Of a stretch of 46,547 nt of DNA, positions 16,231-25,194 are shown piece after piece. Under the pieces are notes generated by a model, which did no database searches, was not told the DNA's origin, and saw nothing but the letters and a program-made list of their open reading frames with translations. Source of the DNA: Microvirga rosea (GTDB lineage: Bacteria > Pseudomonadota > Alphaproteobacteria > Rhizobiales > Beijerinckiaceae); the NCBI RefSeq assembly GCF_020595095.1, contig NZ_JAJDOP010000019.1, forward strand, positions 1-46,547. Reading direction: 5' to 3'. The first letter of the stretch is position 1. Each line of letters begins with the position of its first letter. Both the position numbers and the translations under genes were made by a program.

Positions 16231-16634
16231 GGGAACCTCGTTCGTCAGCGGAGGCGGATGTTTAGGCCAAGGTGTCTGAACCGAACCTGTATAGGTTTTT
16301 CAGGTCCTCGCCGCCCAGTACGTGCTGCCGAGCCAGTCGAACAGGTCTAGAAGCCACGCCATATATGGATCGCAGGCCACAGACCGGTAGTGATCTCAGC
16401 GGCCTGCGTGCCGGTGCAGGTTTCCACGGTCGCATTCAGTCGCTGCCGGAAAGCGCGGTCATCGCCATGACGCCCAATCCTCCCCAGGCAGACAAATTCG
16501 CTCGTAACCCTTCGGAAAGAACGGGTTACGGTGGCGTCGCTGGCACTGAGCTGCCGATTGGTACACACAGGCCGGACTAGGTCCGGCGAGGCGCGGCAAT
16601 TACAAACCGAGCTCTCGCGTATGATCGTTTCGGT
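16231..16634. other. Intergenic region downstream of htpG
   Basis: About 400 bases with no credible gene on either strand and no recognised RNA or repeat. Confidence 0.45.
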
Positions 16635-18533
16635 CTATCCGTTGGTAACGCACCCCTGCATGACCCGTGCAAGCCGTTGCGAAAATGCCCTCGCATCGGT
16701 CGGTAACTCGCCGTCCAGGATCCGAGCCTCGTCCAACAGCAGATGGGCGGCGTCTTCGCGCAGAGACTGCTGATCCTCCCCCAACTTGGCCAGGGCCAGG
16801 ATAAGGTCATGGCGTGGGTTGATCTCAAGAATGGGTTTGGCCGCGGATGTCAGCTGACCCGCGCGGGCGAGAATCCGCTCGAGCTGGCGGTCCATGCCGG
16901 TCTCAGGGGCCACGAGGCAGACGGAACTTTCTGTCAGACGCTCTGAGGCGCGGACGTCGGAGACGCCCTCACCAAGGATCGCCTTCACGGATTGGATGAA
17001 GCTCGTCACCGCCTCCGTTGCCGGCGCGCGCGCATTCTCCTTAGTTTCAGTCAGCGGGACTTGCGCCAGGTCCGCAGCGCCTTGGGTGACCGACTTGAAT
17101 GGTTTGCCTTCGTAGTCGACGCCAGCGGTGACCCAGAAACTGTCGACCGGATCGGGCAGCAACAGTACCTCGATAGCGCGCGCCCGGAAACCTTCAAGCT
17201 GCGGCGAGGTCTCGAGCCGGGCAAGATCCGTCCCGGTCACGTAGTAAATGGCGTTCTGGTTCTCCTTAAGGGAGGCGACATAATCCCTGAGCGAGCGCCA
17301 TCCGCTACCAGACGCGGTGGTCTTGAACCGGGCCAGGCCGAGCAGTGTCGAGCGCCGCTCGAAATCCTCATAGAGCCCCTCTTTCAGCACCGGCCCGAAA
17401 GTCTCCCACACCTTGATGTAGGCCTCAGCATCGTTCTGCGCGAGCTTTTCGAGATCGCTGAGCACACGGCTGGTCACGCCCTTCTTGATAGCAGCCAGAA
17501 GTGGGCTCTCCTGGATCATCTCGCGCGAGACATTGAGTGGCAGGTCAGTCGAGTCGACGAGCCCACGCACGAAACGCAGGTAGCGCGGCAGGATCTCCGC
17601 CTCGTCGGTGATGAAGACTCGCTTGACGTAGAGCTTCATCCGCCCGTGACGGTCGGGACCGAACAGGTCGAACGGCGTAGAGCCTGGCACGAAGGCAAGT
17701 GCCGTGTATTCGTGGCGGCCCTCGGCCCGGAAGTGCACAGTCAGCGCGGGCTCGTCGAACTGGCCAGCCACGCTGCGATAGAAATCCGTGTAGTCCTCAG
17801 GCTTGATTTCGGAGCGTGGCTTCACCCAGAGAGCGGCACCGTCAGCGACTTCCTGTGGCTCTGCTCCGGGCTTCTCGACAAGAGAGATCGGCACGGGGAC
17901 GTGGCCTGACTGATCCTTCACGATGCGTTCGAGCCGATAGCGCTCGGTGTAAGAGGCGGCGTCCTCCATCAGGTTCAAAATCACACGAGTGCCGCGGGTC
18001 GGGGCCTCATCGATGGCTGCAGAGGCGACCGTATAGGAGCCCTTACCGTCAGACGACCAGATCGTGGCCTCGTCGCTGCCGGCCCGGCGTGAGACGACGT
18101 CGACCCGATCGGCCACCATGAAGGCGGAGTAGAAGCCGACGCCGAACTGCCCGATGAGCTGAGTTCCTTCGCCTCCCTGGGCTGCCTGGATCTGGTCCAT
18201 GAAAGCTCTTGTGCCCGATCGTGCGATGGTGCCGAGAGCCTCAACCATCTCGTCGCGGCTCATGCCGATGCCGTTATCCTGAATCGTCAGGCGGCGGTTG
18301 TCGGCATCAATCAGCAGTGTGATCGAAGGCTTAGGATCGTCGCCGAGCAGGCTCGGATTGGAGATCGCCTCGTAGCGCAGTTTCTCGCAGGCATCAGCCG
18401 CATTTGAGATCAGTTCGCGCAGAAACACGTCCTTGTCGGAATAGACCGAGTGCACCATCAGGTGCAGCAGCTTGGCAACATCAGCCTCGAAGGAGTGGTT
18501 CTCTGGGGCGGGCGTGGTGTCAGCAGTTTTCAT
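16635..18533 (-). CDS. htpG: Chaperone HtpG (Hsp90)
   Basis: 632 residues, full length for the family. The N-terminal GHKL ATPase domain shows LRELISNAADACEKLRYEA (box with the Mg-binding Asn), IQDNGIGMSRDEM (the nucleotide-binding Asp) and IGQFGVGFYSAFMVAD (lid Gly-rich motif). The middle domain contains KLYVKRVFITDEAEILPRYLRFVRGLVDS and DLPLNVSREMIQE. The C-terminal dimerisation domain ends at ARVMQGCVTNG. It is a cytosolic ATP-driven chaperone. A possible heat-shock (RpoH) promoter lies about 40-65 bases upstream. Confidence 0.97.
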   Translation of the reverse strand: MKTADTTPAPENHSFEADVAKLLHLMVHSVYSDKDVFLRELISNAADACEKLRYEAISNPSLLGDDPKPSITLLIDADNRRLTIQDNGIGMSRDEMVEALGTIARSGTRAFMDQIQAAQGGEGTQLIGQFGVGFYSAFMVADRVDVVSRRAGSDEATIWSSDGKGSYTVASAAIDEAPTRGTRVILNLMEDAASYTERYRLERIVKDQSGHVPVPISLVEKPGAEPQEVADGAALWVKPRSEIKPEDYTDFYRSVAGQFDEPALTVHFRAEGRHEYTALAFVPGSTPFDLFGPDRHGRMKLYVKRVFITDEAEILPRYLRFVRGLVDSTDLPLNVSREMIQESPLLAAIKKGVTSRVLSDLEKLAQNDAEAYIKVWETFGPVLKEGLYEDFERRSTLLGLARFKTTASGSGWRSLRDYVASLKENQNAIYYVTGTDLARLETSPQLEGFRARAIEVLLLPDPVDSFWVTAGVDYEGKPFKSVTQGAADLAQVPLTETKENARAPATEAVTSFIQSVKAILGEGVSDVRASERLTESSVCLVAPETGMDRQLERILARAGQLTSAAKPILEINPRHDLILALAKLGEDQQSLREDAAHLLLDEARILDGELPTDARAFSQRLARVMQGCVTNG

Positions 18534-18569
18534 GGCTTGAGATGAACCTTGTTGCTCCAGCGGGCGATG

Positions 18570-18598
18570 AGATGGCAGCCCACAGTCAAGATTTCAAG
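18570..18598 (-). promoter_or_regulatory. Possible RpoH (sigma-32) promoter of htpG
   Basis: On the minus strand, CTTGAAA (18598-18592) and CCATCT (18575-18570) are separated by 16 bases. This approximates the heat-shock consensus CTTGAAA-N(13-15)-C(C)CCATnT, with a slightly long spacer. The inferred start point leaves a leader of about 30 bases before the htpG ATG. htpG is a classic RpoH target, which supports the call. Confidence 0.4.
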
Positions 18599-18649
18599 CC
18601 TGAAAGGCCGCGAGCAAGGGGAGCAGTCTTGAGAAATTGCTAAGGTTGA

Positions 18650-19669
18650 TTAGCGTCCTGCCCGGAATCTCTCGAAGGCAGAGATCTTCTGGATGTAAGG
18701 CTCGACCTCGCGCCGGTAGACCTCGTGCCGGAGAAACGTGACCTCCGCCTCGCCAGCATTCTCGTCAACCTCAACCCACCACGACTTTGGCCGTCCGTCC
18801 GTGCCATCATTCCAACGGTAGCCCCGTTTCTTGAGGACATCTTTCATATCGAATGGGCTGCTCTCGGCCCAAATGCGCAGGAGCGATTTTCGAGCCGACG
18901 TCAGCAGGTGCTTGAGCGGGAGACCACCCTCAGCAGGAAGGGGCGATGCCAACACCTCAAGCAAGGCATGGCAATCCTCTACAGCACGGTGTCCCTGGTG
19001 GAACCAGCCGGACTGGGTCAGAAGGTATCCCAGCTTTGATCCCTCGAACCCGAACTCGCCCCAGGAAATCTCGGAATGGGAGCAGGCCCAGGCCTTCACC
19101 TTGAAGCTTTTGGACAGGCGCTCGCAGAAGGGCCGATCGAAGCGGGCATTGTGCGCGATAACCAGATCGGCTGGCTCGATGAACCGCTCGACTGCCTCTA
19201 GATCGAGCACTTGGCCGGTGACCATATCCGGCGTAATTCCAGTCAGACGGGTAATCTCTGCACTGATCGGCACACCCGGCTCGCGTAAAGCATTGAAACT
19301 GCCTATGACGTCACTGATGCGGCCTTCCTCATCAAAAGTGAAGGCGACCATGCCGAGCTCAATGACCTCATCCTTCGTGTGATCCAGACCTGTGGTCTCG
19401 GTATCAATGATGATGGCGATCTTTTCCCCTCGGAATGGCGCACTTTGTACTGCGATAGGGCGGGGCTGCAGGCGGCGGAGAACGCGATAGTCGCCGGTTG
19501 CTTCCAGGATCCGGGCGGCCGCCTCACAATCGGCAGCCTTGAGGGACTTGCCGCGGTATTTGGTTCGGAGGACGATTTCATCGGCGGTCTTCGCCTCGAT
19601 CGAACCCGGAGGTGCCTCAAAGTCCAAAAAAAGATCAGCCTGGCCTCGCATTCCCAATCTTTCGCCCAT
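18650..19669 (-). CDS. DEDDh 3'-5' exonuclease (DnaQ/epsilon-like)
   Basis: About 339 residues from the start at 19669. The exonuclease core shows all DEDDh motifs: DTETTGLDH (Exo I, catalytic Asp and Glu), LVIAHNARFDRPF (Exo II Asp), and HRAVEDCHALLEVL (Exo III, His and Asp). Before it, an N-terminal extension of about 80 residues has no recognised fold (KYRGKSLKAADCEAAARILEATGDYRVLRRLQP). After it, a C-terminal part (RGYRWNDGTDGRPKSWW) resembles a small nucleic-acid or substrate-binding unit seen in stand-alone DnaQ-like proteins. The likely role is DNA repair or RNA trimming. The frame extends to 19987 but the added part is unlike protein. Confidence 0.85.
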   Translation of the reverse strand: MGERLGMRGQADLFLDFEAPPGSIEAKTADEIVLRTKYRGKSLKAADCEAAARILEATGDYRVLRRLQPRPIAVQSAPFRGEKIAIIIDTETTGLDHTKDEVIELGMVAFTFDEEGRISDVIGSFNALREPGVPISAEITRLTGITPDMVTGQVLDLEAVERFIEPADLVIAHNARFDRPFCERLSKSFKVKAWACSHSEISWGEFGFEGSKLGYLLTQSGWFHQGHRAVEDCHALLEVLASPLPAEGGLPLKHLLTSARKSLLRIWAESSPFDMKDVLKKRGYRWNDGTDGRPKSWWVEVDENAGEAEVTFLRHEVYRREVEPYIQKISAFERFRAGR

Positions 19670-19994
19670 CAACAGTGCAGGCTTTCGCGTAAGCCCCGTG
19701 GGAGAGAATAATGAGATGCAAGTCGACAGATCGTTAATGGGCGAGCCTCCGTCGGGCGCGGCGAGACGAGCGTTTGGATGGTAACGGAGAAGATCGCGGC
19801 CTTTGCCGAGGCGACAGCTCCGATTGCCGCTGGCGGATTTGCCCACAAGGCGGTCAATGGATACCGCGAGCATGTGCGGGCGAGCGCGAGGTGTTTGAGG
19901 CCTTAGCGACGAAAGCTTCACCAGGAACGAACACTTGTCCTGTCGGGGGCTCTCCATTATCAAATTGTCCTCCCATCCAGAGGACACCTCGGAT
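19670..19994. other. Intergenic region between exonuclease and tRNA-Cys
   Basis: About 325 bases without a credible gene. It should hold the exonuclease promoter (leftward) and the tRNA promoter (rightward), but neither is clear by eye. Confidence 0.4.
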
Positions 19995-20068
19995 GGCCTC
20001 GTGGCGGAGTGGTTACGCAGAGGACTGCAAATTCTTGCACCCCGGTTCGATTCCGGGCGAGGCCTCCA
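19995..20068 (+). tRNA. tRNA-Cys (anticodon GCA)
   Basis: The 74 bases fold as a complete cloverleaf with encoded CCA. The acceptor stem is GGCCTCG/CGAGGCC, the D-stem GCG/CGC, the anticodon stem GAGGA/TTCTT with loop CTGCAAA (anticodon GCA), and the T-arm CCCGG-TTCGATT-CCGGG. The discriminator base is T, as expected for tRNA-Cys. No second copy of the 3' end is seen in the window, so it is not an obvious integration site here. Confidence 0.95.
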
Positions 20069-20182
20069 ACTCTAGGCCAGGAGCTAGAACTTTGGGAACC
20101 GAGGGGTACAGTCAGACGGTGACAAAAGCGCCCGGCAGGATTTCAACCTTGCATCCCACCTCTGGTATCAGCATATACCAGC

Positions 20183-20473
20183 TTGTTGAGATCGTGGTGC
20201 GTCACGGGAGCCGATGGACACACGCTATTCGTTCCGTCCAGGGACAAAATCTATCGACTGCCCCGCTGGGCTGTTGTTCTGGCTGCGATCGCTGCCGTCT
20301 CACTGGGCCTCCTGCTGCTCGTCTTAGCTGCTGGACTCGCGCTGATCATCATCCCTGTTGTCATTGTCGGCGGCATAATCATGCGTTGGCGGCTTCGCCG
20401 CAGGATGGGAGAAGCAACTCGCCCCGGAGATGTGATCGACGCTGAGTACCGCATCATAGACCGGGGGCGGTGA
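20183..20473 (+). CDS. Small membrane protein with hydrophobic hairpin
   Basis: Up to 96 residues. The core has a long hydrophobic region that can form two helices (WAVVLAAIAAVSLGLLLLVLAAG and ALIIIPVVIVGGIIM), followed by a basic stretch (RWRLRRRM) and the soluble end VIDAEYRIIDRGR. This layout occurs in uncharacterised alphaproteobacterial proteins. The start is uncertain: the frame opens with TTG at 20183 and no good ATG precedes the first helix. Confidence 0.6.
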   Translation: MLRSWCVTGADGHTLFVPSRDKIYRLPRWAVVLAAIAAVSLGLLLLVLAAGLALIIIPVVIVGGIIMRWRLRRRMGEATRPGDVIDAEYRIIDRGR

Positions 20474-20617
20474 TCGACCTTCTGGCTGTGCTTGGAACGG
20501 GATCGTAGCACACTTGCGAGCGCCATGAAGCCTTATACAACCAGTTTTGGCCTCTGACCCTTGCCTTCAGCAGGGTCAGTTACGATTTCACGGAGTCCTG
20601 CCGGTGAAATCAGTCTC

Positions 20618-22096
20618 ATGACAGTTCATTTCCCCTTCGACAACACTTATGCCCGCCTGCCCGATCGTTTTTACGCGCGCTTGGCTCCGACACTTGTCAG
20701 CGCGCCAGGACTCATTCGGCTGAACCGGGACCTCGCCCAGCAACTCCGCCTCGACCCGGATCGCCTCTCCAGCCCCGAAGGAGTTGCATTTCTGTCCGGC
20801 AACCGCGTTCCGGATGGCGCTGAGCCTATTGCCATGGCCTATGCCGGCCACCAGTTTGGGAGCTTCGTGCCGCAACTCGGCGACGGACGCGCCATTCTTC
20901 TCGGTGAGGTCGTCGACCAGAACAGTATCCGCCGGGACATTCAGCTCAAAGGCTCAGGCCCGACACCCTTCTCGCGCCGCGGCGACGGACGGGCCGCATT
21001 GGGACCCGTCCTGCGAGAATACCTCATCAGTGAAGCAATGGCAGCGCTTGGGCTGCCAACGACGCGTGCGCTCGCCGCAGTGTTGACCGGAGAAGCCGTT
21101 ATCCGCGAGATGCCGCTTCCCGGGGCAGTTCTCACTCGTGTTGCCTCAAGTCATATCCGGGTTGGCACGTTCCAGTATTTCGCCGCCCGACAGGATGTTG
21201 AGGGGCTTCGTCTTCTAGCGGACTACGTCATCGGCCGACACTACCCGCACGCTGCCGAAAGCGACCATCGCTATCGCGCGTTCCTCGACCAGGTGATCGC
21301 CGCCCAGGCAGAGCTTATTGCCCGTTGGCTGCACATCGGCTTCATCCATGGAGTCATGAACACCGACAACATGTCCATCGCCGGCGAGACGATCGATTAT
21401 GGCCCGTGCGCCTTCATGGATGCCTACGATCCGGCGACAGTCTTCAGCTCCATCGACCGGCAGGGCCGCTACGCCTATGGCAACCAGCCGCGCATCGGCC
21501 TCTGGAATTTAACGCGGCTGGCCGAGACGCTTCTGCCGCTCCTGTCTGAGGACGAGGAGAGGGCCGTGGCTGAAGCGAGCGAGGCGCTCGAAGCTTTCGC
21601 GAGCAAGTTCGAGGCGGCCTACCACGCGGGGCTCAGGCGCAAGCTCGGGCTACTGACGGAGCGCGAGGAGGACCCGACGCTTGCCGGTGATCTCCTGAAG
21701 GCGATGGCTGAGAACCAAGCTGACTTCACCCTGATCTTCCGGCGGCTAAGCGATGCAGCCGCTGGTCCTGAGAGAGACGAGGCCGTCCGAAACCTCTTCA
21801 TTAATCCACTTGCTTATGATGCTTGGGCCACCCGCTGGCGAGAGCGGTTGAGCCTTGAGCCGCAAGGTGGTGTCAGGCGCCAAGCGGCCATGCAAGCAGT
21901 CAATCCAGCGTTCATCCCGCGCAATCATCAGGTGGAGGCGGTGATACAATCTGCGGTGGAGCAGGGTGACTTTGCTCCCTTCGAGGAGCTTTTGACGGTG
22001 CTCTCCAGGCCCTATGAGGATCAGCCAACCTTGGCCCACTATTCCGAGCCACCAGAACCGAACCAGCGCGTCTATCGGACATTCTGCGGGACATAG
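20618..22096 (+). CDS. selO: Protein adenylyltransferase SelO (YdiU)
   Basis: 492 residues of the SelO pseudokinase family, which transfers AMP from ATP to Ser/Thr/Tyr of target proteins. Diagnostic stretches are YAGHQFGSFVPQLGDGRAILLGE, LKGSGPTPFSRRGDGRAALGPVLREYLISEAM, and FIHGVMNTDNMSIAGETIDYGPCAFMD (catalytic loop and metal site). It ends YRTFCGT, typical of bacterial members with Cys and no selenocysteine. The start MTVHFPFDN at 20618 matches the family, and the longer frame from 20561 does not. Known SelO proteins act in oxidative stress. Confidence 0.95.
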   Translation: MTVHFPFDNTYARLPDRFYARLAPTLVSAPGLIRLNRDLAQQLRLDPDRLSSPEGVAFLSGNRVPDGAEPIAMAYAGHQFGSFVPQLGDGRAILLGEVVDQNSIRRDIQLKGSGPTPFSRRGDGRAALGPVLREYLISEAMAALGLPTTRALAAVLTGEAVIREMPLPGAVLTRVASSHIRVGTFQYFAARQDVEGLRLLADYVIGRHYPHAAESDHRYRAFLDQVIAAQAELIARWLHIGFIHGVMNTDNMSIAGETIDYGPCAFMDAYDPATVFSSIDRQGRYAYGNQPRIGLWNLTRLAETLLPLLSEDEERAVAEASEALEAFASKFEAAYHAGLRRKLGLLTEREEDPTLAGDLLKAMAENQADFTLIFRRLSDAAAGPERDEAVRNLFINPLAYDAWATRWRERLSLEPQGGVRRQAAMQAVNPAFIPRNHQVEAVIQSAVEQGDFAPFEELLTVLSRPYEDQPTLAHYSEPPEPNQRVYRTFCGT

Positions 22097-22526
22097 CTGC
22101 CTCAACAGCTTCGCGCCTGTGCCGCTCTCTAGAGATCCCGACGGAGAGCCCTCGGCATCCTATCCCCTCCCACAGCTTCTACTTCCGCCCATCACCCATT
22201 CTGCATGCCAGGCGGAGCAACAACAGCGTGCGCGAGTGGTCAGCTAACCGGGGCAGTCAAATGTTGGAACATATATTGGCGTGCTTCGTCATCCATCTCA
22301 GCTTTGAAGCCGTGTCGCTCCTTCAGCGCGCTAGCGGCATGAGCAGCCCGGCGAGCGCTGATCGCAATTGCTCCCATTCATCCGGTCATCAGGAAGCAAT
22401 AAGCAGCTCTCCTGAGTGGTTGTATGGGGGCAGCGGCATGGTCTAACTAATATTACCTCGACGTGCAGATGGTGTTGAAACCTCATGCCTCGAACGCATC
22501 GTGAGAACATAAGTTTGGGCTGTTTA
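22097..22526. other. Convergent intergenic region between selO and recD2
   Basis: About 430 bases between two converging genes, with no credible gene and no strong hairpin with a T-tract seen. Confidence 0.45.
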
Positions 22527-24725
22527 TCAGCGAGCAGCTAACCATTCTCGCAGTTTCGTCCAGCGCCTCTTCATCTGCCCGCCCCTGACGGCAATCCCGA
22601 CAGCTTTCTTCTGGCCTACCAGAACGACCAGTCGCTTACCGCGGGTGACACCCGTGTACAGCAGGTTGCGGGCCAGCATCGTGAAGTGCTGCGTAACCAC
22701 CGGGATGATCACGGCGGGATATTCTGAACCTTGTGACTTATGGATCGTGGTCGCGTAAGCGGGGACAAGGGTATCGAGTTCACCGAACGGGTAGGGCACC
22801 TCCCGTCCATCAAAGGAGGCGATCAGCACTCCCTCCTCACCGTCGATCCCGACCACCGTGCCCAGATCTCCGTTGAACACCTCCCGGTTGTAGTCGTTCT
22901 GGGTCTCCATGACCCGATCTCCCGGCGAGAAGCGCCAGCCAAACCGTTCCACCTTAGATGGAGGATTGGGATTGAGCACTTCCTGGAGTTGGATGTTGAG
23001 GTTGCGGGCTCCGAGCACACCTCGGTTCATGGGGCAAAGCACCTGAATGTCCTTCATTGGATCAAGGCCGAACCTACGCGGCATGCGTTCCTTGATCATC
23101 TGGATGATCTTGGCCACACCCTCCTCGGGATCGGCGATCTCGACGAAGTAGAAGTCAGTCTCCTCTCCTGCCTTTGGGACCTCAGGCATCTGGCCATTAT
23201 TAATCCGGTGAGCATTCACCACGATCCGGCTTTCTGCTGCCTGCCGGAAAACCTCAGTTAGACGGGCGACAGGAATGCGCTCCGAGGCGATGATATCGGC
23301 CAGTACCTGCCCTGAGCCGACGGAAGGTAACTGATCCACGTCGCCGACCAGCAGCAGACCAGCCTCAGCGGGGATAGCCTTGGTCAGGGCGTTCATCAGC
23401 GGAACATCCACCATGGAAGTCTCGTCCACTACCAAGAGATCGCAGTCGAGTGGGTTCTCCTCATTGCGTGAGAAGCCACCGTGCTCGGGATCGATCTCCA
23501 GGAGGCGATGGATCGTCTTGGCTTCCAGACCGGTCTGCTCTGTCATGCGCTTGGCCGCTCGCCCTGTGGGCGCGGCCAACGCGACCCGAACGCCTTTCGC
23601 AACCAGCAGACGCAAGATCGTATCGAGGAGAGTCGTCTTGCCGACACCAGGACCACCTGTCACTACCGCCATCTTAGAACCAAGCACCAGTTTTAGAGCC
23701 TCGCGCTGCGAGACTGCCAGGGTCTTGTCAGTGCGGCCTTCAACCCATGGAACAGCTTTGTCGAGGTCGATCTCGGGCCAGGGTGCTGGACCAGACGTTC
23801 GCTCAATCAACCGAGAGGCAATCGCCTGCTCGGCCACATGGAGCCCTTTCAGGAACAGGCAGGTCTCGTCGCCAATTGAGTCCGAGACGATTTCGCCCTT
23901 GGACAACTCATCGGCTATGGCGGTGCGGATCAGGGCCTCATCGACTTCGAGAAGCTGCTCGGCCAGTCGGCTGAGAGCATCAACCGGTAATGCGCAGTGG
24001 CCCTCGTCCGTCGCCGTTTGGAGCGCGTACGAGATACCGGCGCGGATACGCTGGGGGGCTGTCTTCTCCATCCCGAGCTTGACCGCGATGGCATCAGCGG
24101 TCCGGAAACCGATGCCGCGCACGTCCTTGGCCAGGCGGTACGGGTCATCGGTCATGACGTGGACGGACTCAAAGCCGTAGGTCTTGAAGATGCGCACCGC
24201 ACGAGCAGTACCGACCCCGTGTGCGTGAAGGAAGACCATGATCTCCCGCACGGCTTTCTGCTCGGCCCAGCCCGCCACGATGCGGGAGGCCCGCATCGGG
24301 CCGATTCCAGGCACCTCGGTCAGGCGCTCAGGTGCCGCCTCTATAATCTCAAAGATGTCCACGCCAAAGGCAGCAACAATCCGCTTGGCCATGGCCGGTC
24401 CGATGCCGCGCATCTGGCCTGAGGACAGATACTTCTCAATGCCCTCGGCACCGGTCGGCGGAGTGGACTTGAGCACCTCAGCCTTGAACTGCAGCCCGTG
24501 GGCGCGGTCGCTGATCCAGAGCCCACTCGCGGTGATCCACTCGCCTGCGGCCACAGCAGGCGTATGGCCGACGACTGTCACGAGATCGCGCTTGCCTCTC
24601 GCATGCACCTTTAGGACAGCGAAGCCGTTCTCCGCATTGTGGAACGTGACGCGCTCGACTGAGCCTGCGAGCGTCTCAAAGACTGGCCTCTGATCAACTT
24701 GTGAGGGTCGAATCATCTGGTTCAC
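22527..24725 (-). CDS. recD2: ATP-dependent DNA helicase RecD2 (SF1B)
   Basis: 732 residues. The N-terminal OB-like part (SVERVTFHNAENGFAVLKVHARG) is followed by tandem helix-hairpin-helix motifs (GIGPAMAKRIVAAFG, VPGIGPMRASRIVAGW), which distinguish RecD2 from RecD of RecBCD. The helicase core has Walker A (VVTGGPGVGKTTLLD), Walker B (LLVVDETSMVD), VGDVDQLPSVGSGQVLADI, and the C-terminal motif AYATTIHKSQGSEYPAV. It is a 5'-3' helicase acting in repair outside RecBCD. It appears to be transcribed alone. Confidence 0.95.
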   Translation of the reverse strand: MNQMIRPSQVDQRPVFETLAGSVERVTFHNAENGFAVLKVHARGKRDLVTVVGHTPAVAAGEWITASGLWISDRAHGLQFKAEVLKSTPPTGAEGIEKYLSSGQMRGIGPAMAKRIVAAFGVDIFEIIEAAPERLTEVPGIGPMRASRIVAGWAEQKAVREIMVFLHAHGVGTARAVRIFKTYGFESVHVMTDDPYRLAKDVRGIGFRTADAIAVKLGMEKTAPQRIRAGISYALQTATDEGHCALPVDALSRLAEQLLEVDEALIRTAIADELSKGEIVSDSIGDETCLFLKGLHVAEQAIASRLIERTSGPAPWPEIDLDKAVPWVEGRTDKTLAVSQREALKLVLGSKMAVVTGGPGVGKTTLLDTILRLLVAKGVRVALAAPTGRAAKRMTEQTGLEAKTIHRLLEIDPEHGGFSRNEENPLDCDLLVVDETSMVDVPLMNALTKAIPAEAGLLLVGDVDQLPSVGSGQVLADIIASERIPVARLTEVFRQAAESRIVVNAHRINNGQMPEVPKAGEETDFYFVEIADPEEGVAKIIQMIKERMPRRFGLDPMKDIQVLCPMNRGVLGARNLNIQLQEVLNPNPPSKVERFGWRFSPGDRVMETQNDYNREVFNGDLGTVVGIDGEEGVLIASFDGREVPYPFGELDTLVPAYATTIHKSQGSEYPAVIIPVVTQHFTMLARNLLYTGVTRGKRLVVLVGQKKAVGIAVRGGQMKRRWTKLREWLAAR

Positions 24726-25194
24726 GGCGCCTGCCAGGAAAGGTTCCTGAACTCTCGGACTGTATCCCTGAATAGCACCACTGACGCGGATGCTCTCCCT
24801 AGATTGTCATCAGATGTTCTTGGTTCGTTTCAAGGCTTTTTTACGGCCATTCCGGTGGACACAAGCTCGATGAGAGGAAGTTCACTGGTTTGGTTGTAGT
24901 GCTCGCTAAGCAAGTGTCGAAACCGAGCATTCGCAGAGTTCTGTCCGGCTCCATAGGAAAATATAGATATGATTAACGATTGATTAGCGAAGCGATACTC
25001 AGGGGCGGCTACAGATTGGGAGAGAGGAATAGAAAGTGGGTCGGATGGCAAACAGTCTTCAGTAATCTCCGATACCGAACTCCTGCGCCGGATCGGTCAA
25101 GATCTCCGCTCGATTTAAGTGGACGTTATCAGGCTGGCTCTCCCACAGCGCATCCAGGCAACTCTGGCACTGATCGATCGGAAGCAGGGGCTCA
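24726..25194. other. Intergenic region upstream of recD2
   Basis: About 470 bases with no recognised gene. A 73-codon minus-strand frame (24830-25051) is open but matches nothing known. Confidence 0.4.

Noticed and set aside
16992..17909. 305-codon plus-strand frame
   Set aside because: Antisense to htpG, with no protein-like features.
19995..20068. tRNA-Cys as attachment site of an integrated element
   Set aside because: No duplicate of the tRNA 3' end and no integrase gene were seen in the window.
23380..24180. 266-codon plus-strand frame
   Set aside because: It lies wholly antisense within recD2; the Arg/Ser-rich product is an artefact of GC-rich coding on the other strand.
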